Positions 26,659 to 34,974 of a DNA stretch of 52,411 nucleotides are shown piece by piece. Under the pieces are notes generated by a model, which did no database searches, was not told the origin of the DNA, and saw nothing but the letters and a program-made list of their open reading frames with translations. Within the stretch, counting starts at the first letter, position 1. Each line of letters begins with the position of its first letter. The translations under genes and the position numbers were made by a program. The DNA is from Cytophagales bacterium (GTDB lineage: Bacteria; Bacteroidota; Bacteroidia; Cytophagales; Thermoflexibacteraceae): NCBI GenBank assembly GCA_947457925.1, contig CANGYA010000006.1, positions 1 to 52,411 on the forward strand, written 5' to 3'.

Positions 26659-26733
26659 AGCAAAGAAATATTTTTAGCAGAAGTCCCCGCCAAGCAGCCC
26701 GCCTTGGTGGAGCAGGCAAAGAGGTTTTTGGAG
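26659..26733 (+). repeat. Second copy of a coding remnant flanking the toxin locus
   Basis: This 75-base stretch matches 25800-25904 in frame and mostly at the nucleotide level, except that the first copy has 24 extra bases (eight codons, DLAGVAAA). The two direct copies flank the PIN/antitoxin locus at a spacing of about 860 bases. The parent protein is not recognised. Confidence 0.55.
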
Positions 26734-26821
26734 TTTTTGTTCTACTTTCCATTATTTCCTTCTATCTTACTGCATTTTCAAACAAGGACACCTATGCAAA
26801 CTGAAACTGAAAGAAAATTGG

Positions 26822-26912
26822 GGTAGTACCATAGATGTAATGCTCAAAACTAACATTTCTTTGAGAAATGTTAGTTTTCATGTAGTCCCAGCATTACTTG
26901 TGTGGCACTACC
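26822..26912. mobile_element. 91-bp MITE-like element with IS1-like ends
   Basis: The ends GGTAGTACCATAGATGTAAT.. (26822-26844) and the complement of 26890-26912 (GGTAGTGCCACACAAGTAAT..) match at about 18 of 23 positions as terminal inverted repeats. The right end also matches the IS1-family end at 52210 (GGTAGTGTTACAGAATGTAT) at about 18 of 24. The interior is a perfect 15-bp hairpin (26846-26878) identical to the one at 1200-1232. Flanks AAAATTG and AAAAGTTG may be a decayed target duplication. Non-coding; likely mobilised in trans by an IS1-type transposase. Confidence 0.6.
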
Positions 26913-26996
26913 AAAAGTTGAACGATAGATTTGTCTTTGGGTGATTATTTTGCCAATTAAAATTCGCCTAAAGGCAAAATCTACAGTTGTTAGAGC

Positions 26997-28016
26997 TTAG
27001 GGTGCTGTTTTTCCCAAAGGGTTTTTGATATAGCCCCACTTGCCACCTTGTTTTACAGCACACACACCATCATAAAAAGAACCTGCATCTTCAAAAATAG
27101 CACGAATGATGTAATTGCCCTCTTTATTAATAAAACCATATTTGCCGTCTATGCACACACGAGCCAAGCCCTCTGAAAAAGAACTTGCATCTGAATATTG
27201 CGGTACAATCACTATTTTCCCTATTTTACTAATAAAACCGTACTCGTCTTTGTATTTTATCACTGCCATTCCCTCTTTAAAAGGGTGTGTGGGCAAGGGC
27301 ATTTTAAATACCATTTGATTATTTTTGTCTATAAAATAACCTTTATTGTCTTTTTTAACAGCAGCCATTCCCTCGCCAAAATCATCTGCACTTTGGTATT
27401 CTAAGGGTACTATTACTTTGCCTGTTATGTCTATATAACCCATTTTTCCGTTGAGGCGTACTTTGGCTAAACCTTCATAGAAGTTCCCTATTTCTTCGTA
27501 TTGTGGTTTTATGACCCACTTACCTGTTTTATTGATTACACCCCATTTATGGTCTTTTTGTACTGAAGCCAAGCCTTGATGAAAGTCGTTGGCGTGTTCA
27601 AATTGTGCAGCAATGACCATTTTTCCCGTAGTATTGATGTAGCCGTACAAATGCCCCGCATTAGGCACCGCCAATAACCCTTCTGAAAAACGGTGGCTGC
27701 CCATCAAAGACAATTCAAATTTATGGTCAATAACTAATGTACCAGATTTATCTACAAAGCCCCAAATACCTGTTTTTTCTACCGCAGCTAAGCCTTCTGA
27801 AAAAGCCCTTAATCCGTCAAATTCAGGCTTGATAACAACCTTGCCTATTTTATCTATGAAACCATACTTATGTCCTTTGGAAACACCCGCCAAACCGTCA
27901 TAAAAATCTCCTGCATGGTCAAACTGCGGTTTAAGCAGCCAATCAAAGCCTTGTTGGGCATACGCAACGAGATAAACAAAAGACAATAATAAAAAAAAGG
28001 GTAACAGTTTTTTCAT
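26997..28016 (-). CDS. Exported WG-repeat protein
   Basis: 339 aa with a signal peptide (residues 1-20, MKKLLPFFLLLSFVYLVAYA). About eight WG repeats of 32-36 residues follow, each like GLAAV.K...WGFID..GK.VI.P.F..; for example KYGFIDKIGKVVIKPEFD. The repeats should form a beta-structured scaffold outside the cytoplasm. Ligand and role are unknown. Repeat 2 has a short insertion (SLMGSHR). No motif beyond the repeats is seen. Confidence 0.9.
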   Translation of the reverse strand: MKKLLPFFLLLSFVYLVAYAQQGFDWLLKPQFDHAGDFYDGLAGVSKGHKYGFIDKIGKVVIKPEFDGLRAFSEGLAAVEKTGIWGFVDKSGTLVIDHKFELSLMGSHRFSEGLLAVPNAGHLYGYINTTGKMVIAAQFEHANDFHQGLASVQKDHKWGVINKTGKWVIKPQYEEIGNFYEGLAKVRLNGKMGYIDITGKVIVPLEYQSADDFGEGMAAVKKDNKGYFIDKNNQMVFKMPLPTHPFKEGMAVIKYKDEYGFISKIGKIVIVPQYSDASSFSEGLARVCIDGKYGFINKEGNYIIRAIFEDAGSFYDGVCAVKQGGKWGYIKNPLGKTAP

Positions 28017-28093
28017 AGTAATTTCAAGGTAGCAAACAAAGGGCTAAATCTGTAAAAAAATCAAAAAAAATCAAATTTACAGCCAAAAAAAAT

Positions 28094-28129
28094 AAGACTA
28101 TCCACCAACTATTGTTGTTAGATAGTCTT
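28094..28129 (-). terminator. Hairpin after MFS gene
   Basis: AAGACTATC (28094-28102) pairs with GATAGTCTT (28121-28129) around an 18-base loop, 87 bases after the MFS stop on the - strand. A TTT follows on the + side. Modest strength. Confidence 0.45.
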
Positions 28130-28165
28130 TGTAAATTAAAAAACTCTATTGTAAGTTATTAAAGT

Positions 28166-28213
28166 TTGTAGCATAGACTTTATTCTGTGCATACAATATA
28201 TTGATAATCAAAT
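28166..28213. repeat. Half copy of the TGTAGCATAGACTTTAGTCTGTG palindrome family
   Basis: TTGTAGCATAGACTTTATTC, then TGTGCATACAATATATTGATAATCAAATACTT. It matches the left arm and centre of the copies at 33138 and 50251 but lacks the right arm. It sits just past the MFS stop codon. Confidence 0.7.
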
Positions 28214-28215
28214 AC

Positions 28216-29439
28216 TTAGTTTATATTCACCAATTTACTACTTGAATTAGGCAAATAAGCTAAAAACGCCAATGCAACCGCCGAAGGCAACACAGCAGCC
28301 CAAAATGTATAGGCAAACATAGCAGGGTTATTATTGTAGAGCCAACCCGCCATAAAAGCCCCCGAGCCTATGCCCAATTCCATAGCCAAATAAGATGTAG
28401 CCAAAGCTCTGCCTCTGTTGGTGTCATTGGTTTGGTCTATAGTCCACGCCAAAACGGTAGGCGAAGCAATGCCCATGCTCATACCGTACAAAAATATACA
28501 CATAAACAGCGTAGTTGCATTGGTAGCAAAACCCATGCAAGTCAAGGCAATAACTTGTAAAGTAATGCCCCAACGTAGCACTTTGATTCTACCGTATTTA
28601 TCAGATACTTTGCCTGCGTATAATCTCACCAAAATAGAACCAAAGGTATAAAAAGCCATGAACAAGCCTTTGTTTTCAATATGCAAAAATTGGCTAATAT
28701 CAGGAGCTATGGTAAGCACCGCACCAAACGCAATGGTATAAAGAAACATAACCGTAGCGGGGTGAATAACGGTAGGTTCTATCACATCTTCCGCCTGAAT
28801 ATTAAAGTGATACCACCTCAAAGGCTGTTGGTGTGCTAAAGTTTCTTTGACAAAAAAGATGAGCAACCAAGACAAAAAGCCCAAAAAGCAAGACACATAA
28901 AACATAGCCTCTAAAGAGTAGTGCGAGGTAATAAAACTACCCAAAGAAGGGCTAATAGCCGTACCAATGTTAGCCAATAAGCCCATAAAGCCCATAGCTT
29001 CACCTCTCTTGTTAGGTGGCACAATGTCTGCCAAGATAGCAGAGTTGGCTGTGGGGGCTGTTCCTGCACAAAAACCATGTAGGAGGCGTACCATAAAAAA
29101 TCCAAAAATTGTACTTAACAAAGGGTACAGTAAAGCACAAATAGTACAAATAGCCACACCAAAATAAATAATAGGTTTGCGACCTATTTTATCGGCTAAT
29201 TTCCCACTAAAAGGTCTTGAAACGGCAGCCGTAATGGTAAATAAACCAATGATAAAACCTTTATAGTCTGCACCACCTAATTGGCTGAGGAACTGGGGAA
29301 GTTCAGGTATCAACATATTGAAACTTCCAAACAAGCAAAGTGAGCTAAGGCATAAGATAATGAATTGAGGCGAGTAAATACTTCGTTCTTCCAAGTTAGT
29401 AATGATTTTTAGTAATATCTGTACGGCTTTATACGGCAA
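28216..29439 (-). CDS. MFS transporter
   Basis: 407 aa with about 12 membrane segments. The loop 2-3 motif is GKLADKIGRKPII (consensus GxLaDrxGrk), repeated weakly in the second half as GKVSDKYGRIKVLRW. Pattern as in drug-efflux/sugar MFS of the DHA1 type; substrate unknown. The start is uncertain: position 29439 is a TTG, another TTG at 29394 would remove 15 residues, and no ATG precedes the first membrane segment. Confidence 0.88.
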   Translation of the reverse strand: MPYKAVQILLKIITNLEERSIYSPQFIILCLSSLCLFGSFNMLIPELPQFLSQLGGADYKGFIIGLFTITAAVSRPFSGKLADKIGRKPIIYFGVAICTICALLYPLLSTIFGFFMVRLLHGFCAGTAPTANSAILADIVPPNKRGEAMGFMGLLANIGTAISPSLGSFITSHYSLEAMFYVSCFLGFLSWLLIFFVKETLAHQQPLRWYHFNIQAEDVIEPTVIHPATVMFLYTIAFGAVLTIAPDISQFLHIENKGLFMAFYTFGSILVRLYAGKVSDKYGRIKVLRWGITLQVIALTCMGFATNATTLFMCIFLYGMSMGIASPTVLAWTIDQTNDTNRGRALATSYLAMELGIGSGAFMAGWLYNNNPAMFAYTFWAAVLPSAVALAFLAYLPNSSSKLVNIN

Positions 29440-29483
29440 TTTGTGTAGAAGTAATCTTAGAAAACCGTTAAAAAATCACAATG

Positions 29484-30701
29484 CTATCTACAGTATTGTG
29501 CCGTAACAGTCCATTGTGGACGTTTACGCAAAGACTTTATGGTATAATGTGTTTTAGATTTTTCTAAAATCCCTACGCCCAGCGTATCTAAAGACAACTG
29601 AAAATCAACAACTTTGCCATACAAACCCTGATACTTTGCCCCTAAGCCTTTTATATCAAACCTAAAAATTCCGTCCCTGTCCACATCATAAATCCTAAAC
29701 TTATAGGTTTGTGGAAAAGCACTATTCAAAGGTTGCCATTCCAACTGATATTCTCTTTCTAATTCGTCCACATAATGAAGTTGTGTAGTATTTTTATGAC
29801 ATTCTGTCGAATAAACGGTAGGACTATTAAAAAATCTCCACGCAATAGCCACTATAAAAGTTATCCCCAAAACAGCCATAAGCCTACTAAAATACTTTTT
29901 GGATAGAAAAGTAGGCTTTATACTTTCATTAGGTTTGTTTTCTGTTGTTTTAGTTAATTCCTTTTCTTTGGGTTTCGTATTGATTACCAATAAGTTACTC
30001 ACCTCTACAGGTAAATGATAGGCTGCGGGTACTTGTGTGGCAGTTTCACAAACTACATTCAATAGTTTTTCTTGTGGGGGCAACAAAGGTGGTAATTGCT
30101 TACGGCTGTCATAAAGTAATTCCAGCGTAGCAGGCGAAGTTGTTTCTAAAAATTTCCACGCCCTAATCATTACTTCCTTCCGTTCCGTATATTTTTGTTG
30201 AATAGCTTGCTGTGCTGTTAAGGGCAATTTGGCAAAAGCAGGTGAATGTAAAGTAACTTGTGCAGCCTTAGCAACTTCTTCTAAATACCTCCTAACCAAT
30301 AACTTAGCTTCTTCTTTAATAGGAAAAGTAAATTCAGATGGCAATGGAGAAGGCGGAGCTATTGGGGTTGCTGCAACAGAAGAATGTTCTACAGGAACTT
30401 CTTGGTGAGTAGTTTTGTCTGAATTGCCTATTTCCTCTGGTTGTAGTTCTTCTACAATATTTTTGTCATTATAAAAATTATTTTTTTCTATAATTGCCTG
30501 ATTTGTAGGTATAACAGGAATTTCTACAAACTCATTCATTGCTTCTTGTTTTAAATCGTGCATACGAAACAGTGGAATATCCAACTGTTTAGCAGCTTCT
30601 TCTATCTCAAAGTTTTCTTTTATGTCTAAAATTCCTTGATTTTCCTGTAGTTTTTGTAGAATAAATACTTTTAATCTTTGTTCTGTTAAGGTCAAGTTCA
30701 T
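29484..30701 (-). CDS. Single-pass membrane protein, unknown function
   Basis: 405 aa from the ATG at 30701 (MNLTLTEQRLKVF). A longer frame exists but its extra 28 residues look like intergenic translation. The cytoplasmic part (about 1-255) is largely helical, with Pro-rich low-complexity text near 100-120. One membrane segment lies near residues 268-288 (LMAVLGITFIVAIAWRFF). The C-terminal 115 residues outside contain beta strands and Asp-rich text (RIYDVDRDGIFRFDIKG). No family is recognised. Confidence 0.7.
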   Translation of the reverse strand: MNLTLTEQRLKVFILQKLQENQGILDIKENFEIEEAAKQLDIPLFRMHDLKQEAMNEFVEIPVIPTNQAIIEKNNFYNDKNIVEELQPEEIGNSDKTTHQEVPVEHSSVAATPIAPPSPLPSEFTFPIKEEAKLLVRRYLEEVAKAAQVTLHSPAFAKLPLTAQQAIQQKYTERKEVMIRAWKFLETTSPATLELLYDSRKQLPPLLPPQEKLLNVVCETATQVPAAYHLPVEVSNLLVINTKPKEKELTKTTENKPNESIKPTFLSKKYFSRLMAVLGITFIVAIAWRFFNSPTVYSTECHKNTTQLHYVDELEREYQLEWQPLNSAFPQTYKFRIYDVDRDGIFRFDIKGLGAKYQGLYGKVVDFQLSLDTLGVGILEKSKTHYTIKSLRKRPQWTVTAQYCR

Positions 30702-30790
30702 AGTGGGTGCAAACTTTTTAGGTAGTATAAATACTACGTAAAGATAATAGTTTTGGAAACGAATACTGAAATTTATTTGGTACAACTAAT

Positions 30791-30873
30791 AGAGTTTATG
30801 AATAATTCCATAAAACCCTCTCCAAATGGAGAGGGCAGGGTGAGGTCATAAGAAAAAATTATTCGTAAACTCT
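30791..30873. repeat. Nested palindrome at GT2 3' end
   Basis: Outer arms AGAGTTTATGAATAATT (30791-30807) and AATTATTCGTAAACTCT (30857-30873) match at 16 of 17. Inner arms CCCTCTCC (30816-30823) and GGAGAGGG (30828-30835) form a GC-rich hairpin. It ends at the glycosyltransferase stop and could act as its terminator. Confidence 0.65.
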
Positions 30874-31981
30874 AATCAATTTTCCGCCCTTTCCATGTAT
30901 TTTTCCCCGCCAATTTTACATAAATACTTCTCAATGCAATGATACACAAAGCAAACATTTTGGGAATATGCAGCAATATTGTTACTAAAATATTTTGCTG
31001 ACTCAACAAAGCCAAACAGATATTCATCATGCAAATAATTGTAAAACAAGCAATTAGCCCTAATAAATGCCATTCATAAAAAACAGCTACATAAGCTCCT
31101 GTTATCAAAAAACAATAGAATAACAATGCCAACGTACTATTACCAAAACCCGCCAAAAAGTTTTTGCTAAAACCTTTGACAGCCTCATTGCCATTCAAAT
31201 ACATTCGGCAGTGTATCAGACCTTTCGGCAATAAAGTCATAGCCTTTAAATGCTGTGATTTAATAATTTTCACTATTTCAATATCTTCTGTAATTTTATT
31301 TTTAACTTTTTCGTGCCACCAATATTGTTGGTAAATTTTTGCGTCAAAGAACATAAACTGCCCATTGGCTGCTGCCATTGAAGGAAAAGAAAATTGTTCA
31401 ATCCAACGCAGAGGCAACAAAGTAAGCAACAAATAGTGCATAATAGGCACAACTATTTTTTCGCCCCAAGTCTTCATAATTTGGTCTGGAAACAAAGACA
31501 ATAAAGCTACTTGATGACGTAAGGAAGTTTGTATGGCAGCCTCAATTAGTTGTTTTTTTGGAAGGACATCTGCATCTAAAAATAGTAAAAATTCAGGATT
31601 TTCTTGTAAAGCTGCTTGTGCCAACTGATGACAAGCCCAATTTTTACCTAACCACTTAGGCGGTAAAGTTGAGCCTTGTAAAATAGTCATATCAACTGTA
31701 GGGTTTTCTTGCTGAAATGCTTTCAGAATACCTAATGTATCGTCTGTGGAGTTATCGTCTAAGATAAATAGCTTGTAATGAGGGTATTGGCAAGCTGCTA
31801 AAGCTGTTAAAGTATTGCGGATATTGTGTGCTTCGTTGCGTGCAGGAATAAGAATAGCTACCAAAGGGGCAGTAAACACATCATTGTAAGCAATTAAATA
31901 AGGCTTTGAAAAGTAATTATACAGTGTGATTCCGCACCGCCACAACAAGAAAACAACTGTAATAAAAGCTATGTAGGTCAT
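30872..31981 (-). CDS. Membrane glycosyltransferase, family 2 (CrtQ/HpnB-like)
   Basis: 369 aa. Membrane segments lie at residues 2-20 and about 275-350. The GT-A domain between them has LIPARNEAHNIRNTLTAL, LFILDDNSTDDT, the metal-binding FLDADVLP and EDIEIVKIIKSQ. The pattern resembles carotenoid or hopanoid glycosyltransferases and lipid-linked polysaccharide enzymes. The start overlaps the stop of the upstream gene by four bases (31978-31981), so both are translationally coupled. Substrate unknown. Confidence 0.85.
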   Translation of the reverse strand: MTYIAFITVVFLLWRCGITLYNYFSKPYLIAYNDVFTAPLVAILIPARNEAHNIRNTLTALAACQYPHYKLFILDDNSTDDTLGILKAFQQENPTVDMTILQGSTLPPKWLGKNWACHQLAQAALQENPEFLLFLDADVLPKKQLIEAAIQTSLRHQVALLSLFPDQIMKTWGEKIVVPIMHYLLLTLLPLRWIEQFSFPSMAAANGQFMFFDAKIYQQYWWHEKVKNKITEDIEIVKIIKSQHLKAMTLLPKGLIHCRMYLNGNEAVKGFSKNFLAGFGNSTLALLFYCFLITGAYVAVFYEWHLLGLIACFTIICMMNICLALLSQQNILVTILLHIPKMFALCIIALRSIYVKLAGKNTWKGRKID

Positions 31982-32604
31982 TGTAAAGAATTGTAATAAT
32001 CTATGACTTGCATCAAATCTACTCGGCGTGTAACATCTATCTTTTTATCTTGTATAAAACTTGTTATTTTTTCTCTTTGGTCTTGTAACAAGTCTATTAA
32101 GTCTGCCCTTTTATCTGTAAATTTTATGACTTTACCACTTTTTTTAACCAAAAAATAGTAACTATCTACCAACACAGGCACATTTGTAAATACAGGCATA
32201 CCTAAACCATAACTATACATAGGCGTACTGCGTTGGATTACAGACTCTCTATTCAGCAAGGCAACTTTGTTACCATCTGCCAATAGCTCAAAGAAAACAG
32301 GGGAATCATATCCTGCCGTTTTTTGATAAGGCAAAGAGAAAAAAGTGCGAGGCATTTTGCTTATAAAGTCCAAAAAGTCAAAAGACTCTGTATTGTGCGA
32401 ACTGTAGGTTTTTACCACATTGTTAGGAAGGCGTAGTTGCAAGCTGTTGTTTTCCAAATTGTACTTTATGAAGCCTGTATAACTTTCGCCACTAAACAAT
32501 GTTATTTCTCCTTCATGCCAAGCATCTTTTGAAAATTCTTGCCCTTTCAGTAAAAAAGATAAGGATAAAAAAATAACTAATAGTGCAATTTTTTTCACAA
32601 GCAT
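31978..32604 (-). CDS. Exported protein coupled to GT2 gene, unknown function
   Basis: 208 aa with a signal peptide (residues 1-21, LALLVIFLSLSFLLKG-like). The mature part opens with beta strands GEITLFSGESYTGFIKYNLE and ends with a helix (DQREKITSFIQDKKIDV). Family not recognised. The four-base overlap with the glycosyltransferase suggests both act on the same envelope process. Confidence 0.7.
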   Translation of the reverse strand: MLVKKIALLVIFLSLSFLLKGQEFSKDAWHEGEITLFSGESYTGFIKYNLENNSLQLRLPNNVVKTYSSHNTESFDFLDFISKMPRTFFSLPYQKTAGYDSPVFFELLADGNKVALLNRESVIQRSTPMYSYGLGMPVFTNVPVLVDSYYFLVKKSGKVIKFTDKRADLIDLLQDQREKITSFIQDKKIDVTRRVDLMQVIDYYNSLQ

Positions 32605-32692
32605 TGTCGATGTAAAGTAAGTTTTTTAGATTTATACTCAGGTAAATTGTTCTTTAGTAGAGTCTTTGTGCTGCATACAATCAAAATTACTT

Positions 32693-33091
32693 TTAAGCCA
32701 CAGGGTTTAGTACAATGCTAAAGACGGTAATAGAATTTACATCACGTCCATAATAGAACTTATCTAAGGCTTCATACATATTTTTGGCTCTGAAATAAGA
32801 CGTTTGTAGCTCTTTTTTATTAGGTTCTGCCCACTGTATTGTGTAAGAACTTTCTTGTTCTCTATAAGTGCGTACATAGTCCAACATTTTTTGCAGAGCA
32901 TCTAATTTATCAATCCCTATAAGAGAATGAAATAAAAATGATTGGTTATGACGGCGATTAACTGTAATTAAATTGAGTTTGGTTTGGTTATTTTCTTGTA
33001 AAAAGTCAAAAATCAAATTACCTTCAATGCCTAAATACGACTCTATGGCTGCTTGCAAACGTGCTGTTTCTATATATTGGTCTTGTGTCAT
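32693..33091 (-). CDS. Small cytoplasmic protein, unknown function
   Basis: 132 aa from the ATG at 33091 (MTQDQYIETARLQAAI). The frame extends 13 codons upstream to 33130, where it runs into the repeat at 33138. Mixed alpha/beta, no membrane segment, no recognised motif. Residues about 100-132 contain FRAKNMYEALDKFYYGRDVN. Unlinked neighbours. Confidence 0.6.
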   Translation of the reverse strand: MTQDQYIETARLQAAIESYLGIEGNLIFDFLQENNQTKLNLITVNRRHNQSFLFHSLIGIDKLDALQKMLDYVRTYREQESSYTIQWAEPNKKELQTSYFRAKNMYEALDKFYYGRDVNSITVFSIVLNPVA

Positions 33092-33137
33092 AAATGTAAA
33101 TTCTTTGAATAGTGATAAATTTATATACAATTAATAT

Positions 33138-33217
33138 CTTGTGGCATAGACTTTAGTCTGTGTATATAATATATTGAAAATCAAATACTTATTACACAGA
33201 CTAAAGTCTATGCTACA
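33138..33217. repeat. Complete 80-bp palindrome of the TGTAGCATAGACTTTAGTCTGTG family
   Basis: Arms 33138-33162 and 33193-33217 are 25 bp with a single G-T pair. Each arm contains the smaller palindrome AGACTTTAGTCT. The centre is TATAATATATTGAAAATCAAA, close to the TTGATAATCAA core of other copies. Confidence 0.85.
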
Positions 33218-33231
33218 AACATTAATAAGAT

Positions 33232-33807
33232 TTATTTTTTGATAAAACTTCTTAGAAAGAAAGGAATCATATTCAGAGGTTTTACCAAATTTCTACGGTT
33301 AATCAAACCTTCTACCATTTTAAGGTCTTGTTCTTTAGCAAAAATACTAAAAGGCAAGTAGAAAAACTGCCCTCTGGTGAGCCATAATACAAAAGCATCT
33401 TTGCGAATATCGGCACGTTGAAACTTGTCCCATGCAATCATAAAACCTTCTGTTTCAGTCCGTTTAATCGTAACATTTTTGCTGTCAAGCTCATAAAACA
33501 TTTTTTCAAACATAATTTTGGCTTGTTCGGCTTGTGTTACGGCTGCAAACTGAGCCCCCCAAAAAAGCAAAAAAAGCAAGGACAGCAGCAAGGCAATGCC
33601 AAAACACCACCAAAAAGCCCCTGACACAAAAATAGGAATACAAAGAATAAGGAGAGGCACAAACCATGCGTACCAAAATTCTTTGAGGGAAGTTTCTAAG
33701 GCAAATTTGATGTAAAATTGTTTGTCTAAGGCGTACTTTTTTGTTTTCACTACGATACCCGCGGGGCGAGGTACTTGTTGTTGTACTTTTATTTGTTGTT
33801 TACCCAT
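33232..33807 (-). CDS. YcxB-like membrane protein
   Basis: 191 aa. Two closely spaced membrane segments (about residues 46-85) are followed by a soluble C-terminal beta domain (YELDSKNVTIKRTETEGFMI, then DKFQRADIRKDAFVLWLTRG and FYLPFSIF). This order matches YcxB-like proteins of unknown function. It ends beside the palindrome at 33138-33217. Confidence 0.7.
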   Translation of the reverse strand: MGKQQIKVQQQVPRPAGIVVKTKKYALDKQFYIKFALETSLKEFWYAWFVPLLILCIPIFVSGAFWWCFGIALLLSLLFLLFWGAQFAAVTQAEQAKIMFEKMFYELDSKNVTIKRTETEGFMIAWDKFQRADIRKDAFVLWLTRGQFFYLPFSIFAKEQDLKMVEGLINRRNLVKPLNMIPFFLRSFIKK

Positions 33808-33997
33808 AAAATTTGTATAAATAATAGTTTAGATGTATAGATTGTCTAAAAAATAGTGTGTCCAAGCACTTATTTTTCTTGTATTGGTATAGACAAAGGT
33901 ACGTATTTTTGGGCGAATTAATTTTGTTTATCCTGAAATATCTAATTATTCACGAAAATTATTGTAATTCGTAACTCAAAATTGTTTGTTAGTCTTT

Positions 33998-34927
33998 ATG
34001 GTGTCGCAAAACTCAAATTATACATCTGCCGAAGTTTGGCTGTCTTTGTCTAAACTGCTTTTTACTCTTTTTATTACGCTGTTTGTTGCACAGTTTATTG
34101 CGTATGGTTTTACGTTGCCTTTGCTGAATTACAGTGCCGAAGAATTAGAAGCATTAATCATTGCTCCCAAAGAATATCCGCATCACCGCATAGCATTTTT
34201 GTTGTTAGAAGGTATTATTAGAATATTACTTTTTATAGCTGCACCCATGTTTTTTTTGAATTATGTAGATACGGGTAATGATGCTTTGACCATACAAACT
34301 AATCCGAATCCGAAGTTAATTTTATGGGTATTACTGCCTGTGATTGTAATTACGGCAATGCCTTTGGACTCACATATTATCGCATGGAATCAGGCTATTC
34401 GTTTACCCGATTTTTTAGCTGCTTATGAAAACTGGGCGATGGCAAGGGAAGAAGAAGCTGCCGAACTCACACTTTTTTTAACCAAATATGAAAATTTCAT
34501 AGAATATATCATCGGTTTACTGATTATTGCCGTTGTGCCTGCGGTGGGAGAAGAATTGCTTTTTCGTGGGGTTTTACAAAATAAAGTGAATTTATTATTA
34601 AAAAATCCGCACTTGAGTATTTGGATTACGGCTTTTATTTTTAGCTTTATACATTTTCAGTTCTATGGTTTCTTTCCAAGAATGTTATTGGGGGCTATGT
34701 TTGGCTATTTATATTGGTGGTCGGGCAATTTGGTGGTAGCTATGGTGGCACACTTTATTAACAATGGCTTTACATTGACCATGATATATTGTAACCAAAT
34801 GGGTTGGACAGATTATGATTTACAAAATGCCTTTCCTATTTCCATTACAGCTATCACAACTTGTGTTTTTTGTGCTGCTATGTGGATTTTTTGGAAAAAC
34901 ACAACTAACGACCTACGAAATTCCTAA
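33998..34927 (+). CDS. CPBP-family intramembrane metalloprotease
   Basis: 309 aa from the ATG at 33998; a TTG four codons upstream is the alternative. About seven membrane segments. Abi/CPBP motifs: EELLFRG (E-E-x3-R), FSFIHF (F-x3-H) and HFINNG (H-x3-N). Family members are Rce1-like glutamate/metal proteases used in prenyl-protein processing, bacteriocin immunity or envelope signalling. cdsA follows after 47 bases, so the two are probably co-transcribed. Confidence 0.9.
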   Translation: MVSQNSNYTSAEVWLSLSKLLFTLFITLFVAQFIAYGFTLPLLNYSAEELEALIIAPKEYPHHRIAFLLLEGIIRILLFIAAPMFFLNYVDTGNDALTIQTNPNPKLILWVLLPVIVITAMPLDSHIIAWNQAIRLPDFLAAYENWAMAREEEAAELTLFLTKYENFIEYIIGLLIIAVVPAVGEELLFRGVLQNKVNLLLKNPHLSIWITAFIFSFIHFQFYGFFPRMLLGAMFGYLYWWSGNLVVAMVAHFINNGFTLTMIYCNQMGWTDYDLQNAFPISITAITTCVFCAAMWIFWKNTTNDLRNS

Positions 34928-34974
34928 AATTGTACTTAACCTATACAGCATATATTGTACTTAAACTTTTAAAA

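Larger units (their letters stand above)
26569..26996. other. Spacer: duplicated remnant, MITE, palindrome
   Basis: No intact gene. It holds a + strand coding remnant at 26659-26733 (SKEIFLAEVPAKQPALVE, then QAKRFLE) matching 25800-25904, a MITE-like element at 26822-26912 and a partial ATTCGCC palindrome at 26962-26977. Confidence 0.55.

Noticed and set aside
26997-28016. Regularly spaced repeats at DNA level, possibly a CRISPR-like array
   Set aside because: The spacing is due to protein WG repeats of about 34 residues inside one open frame; the DNA repeats are not identical and have no unique spacers.
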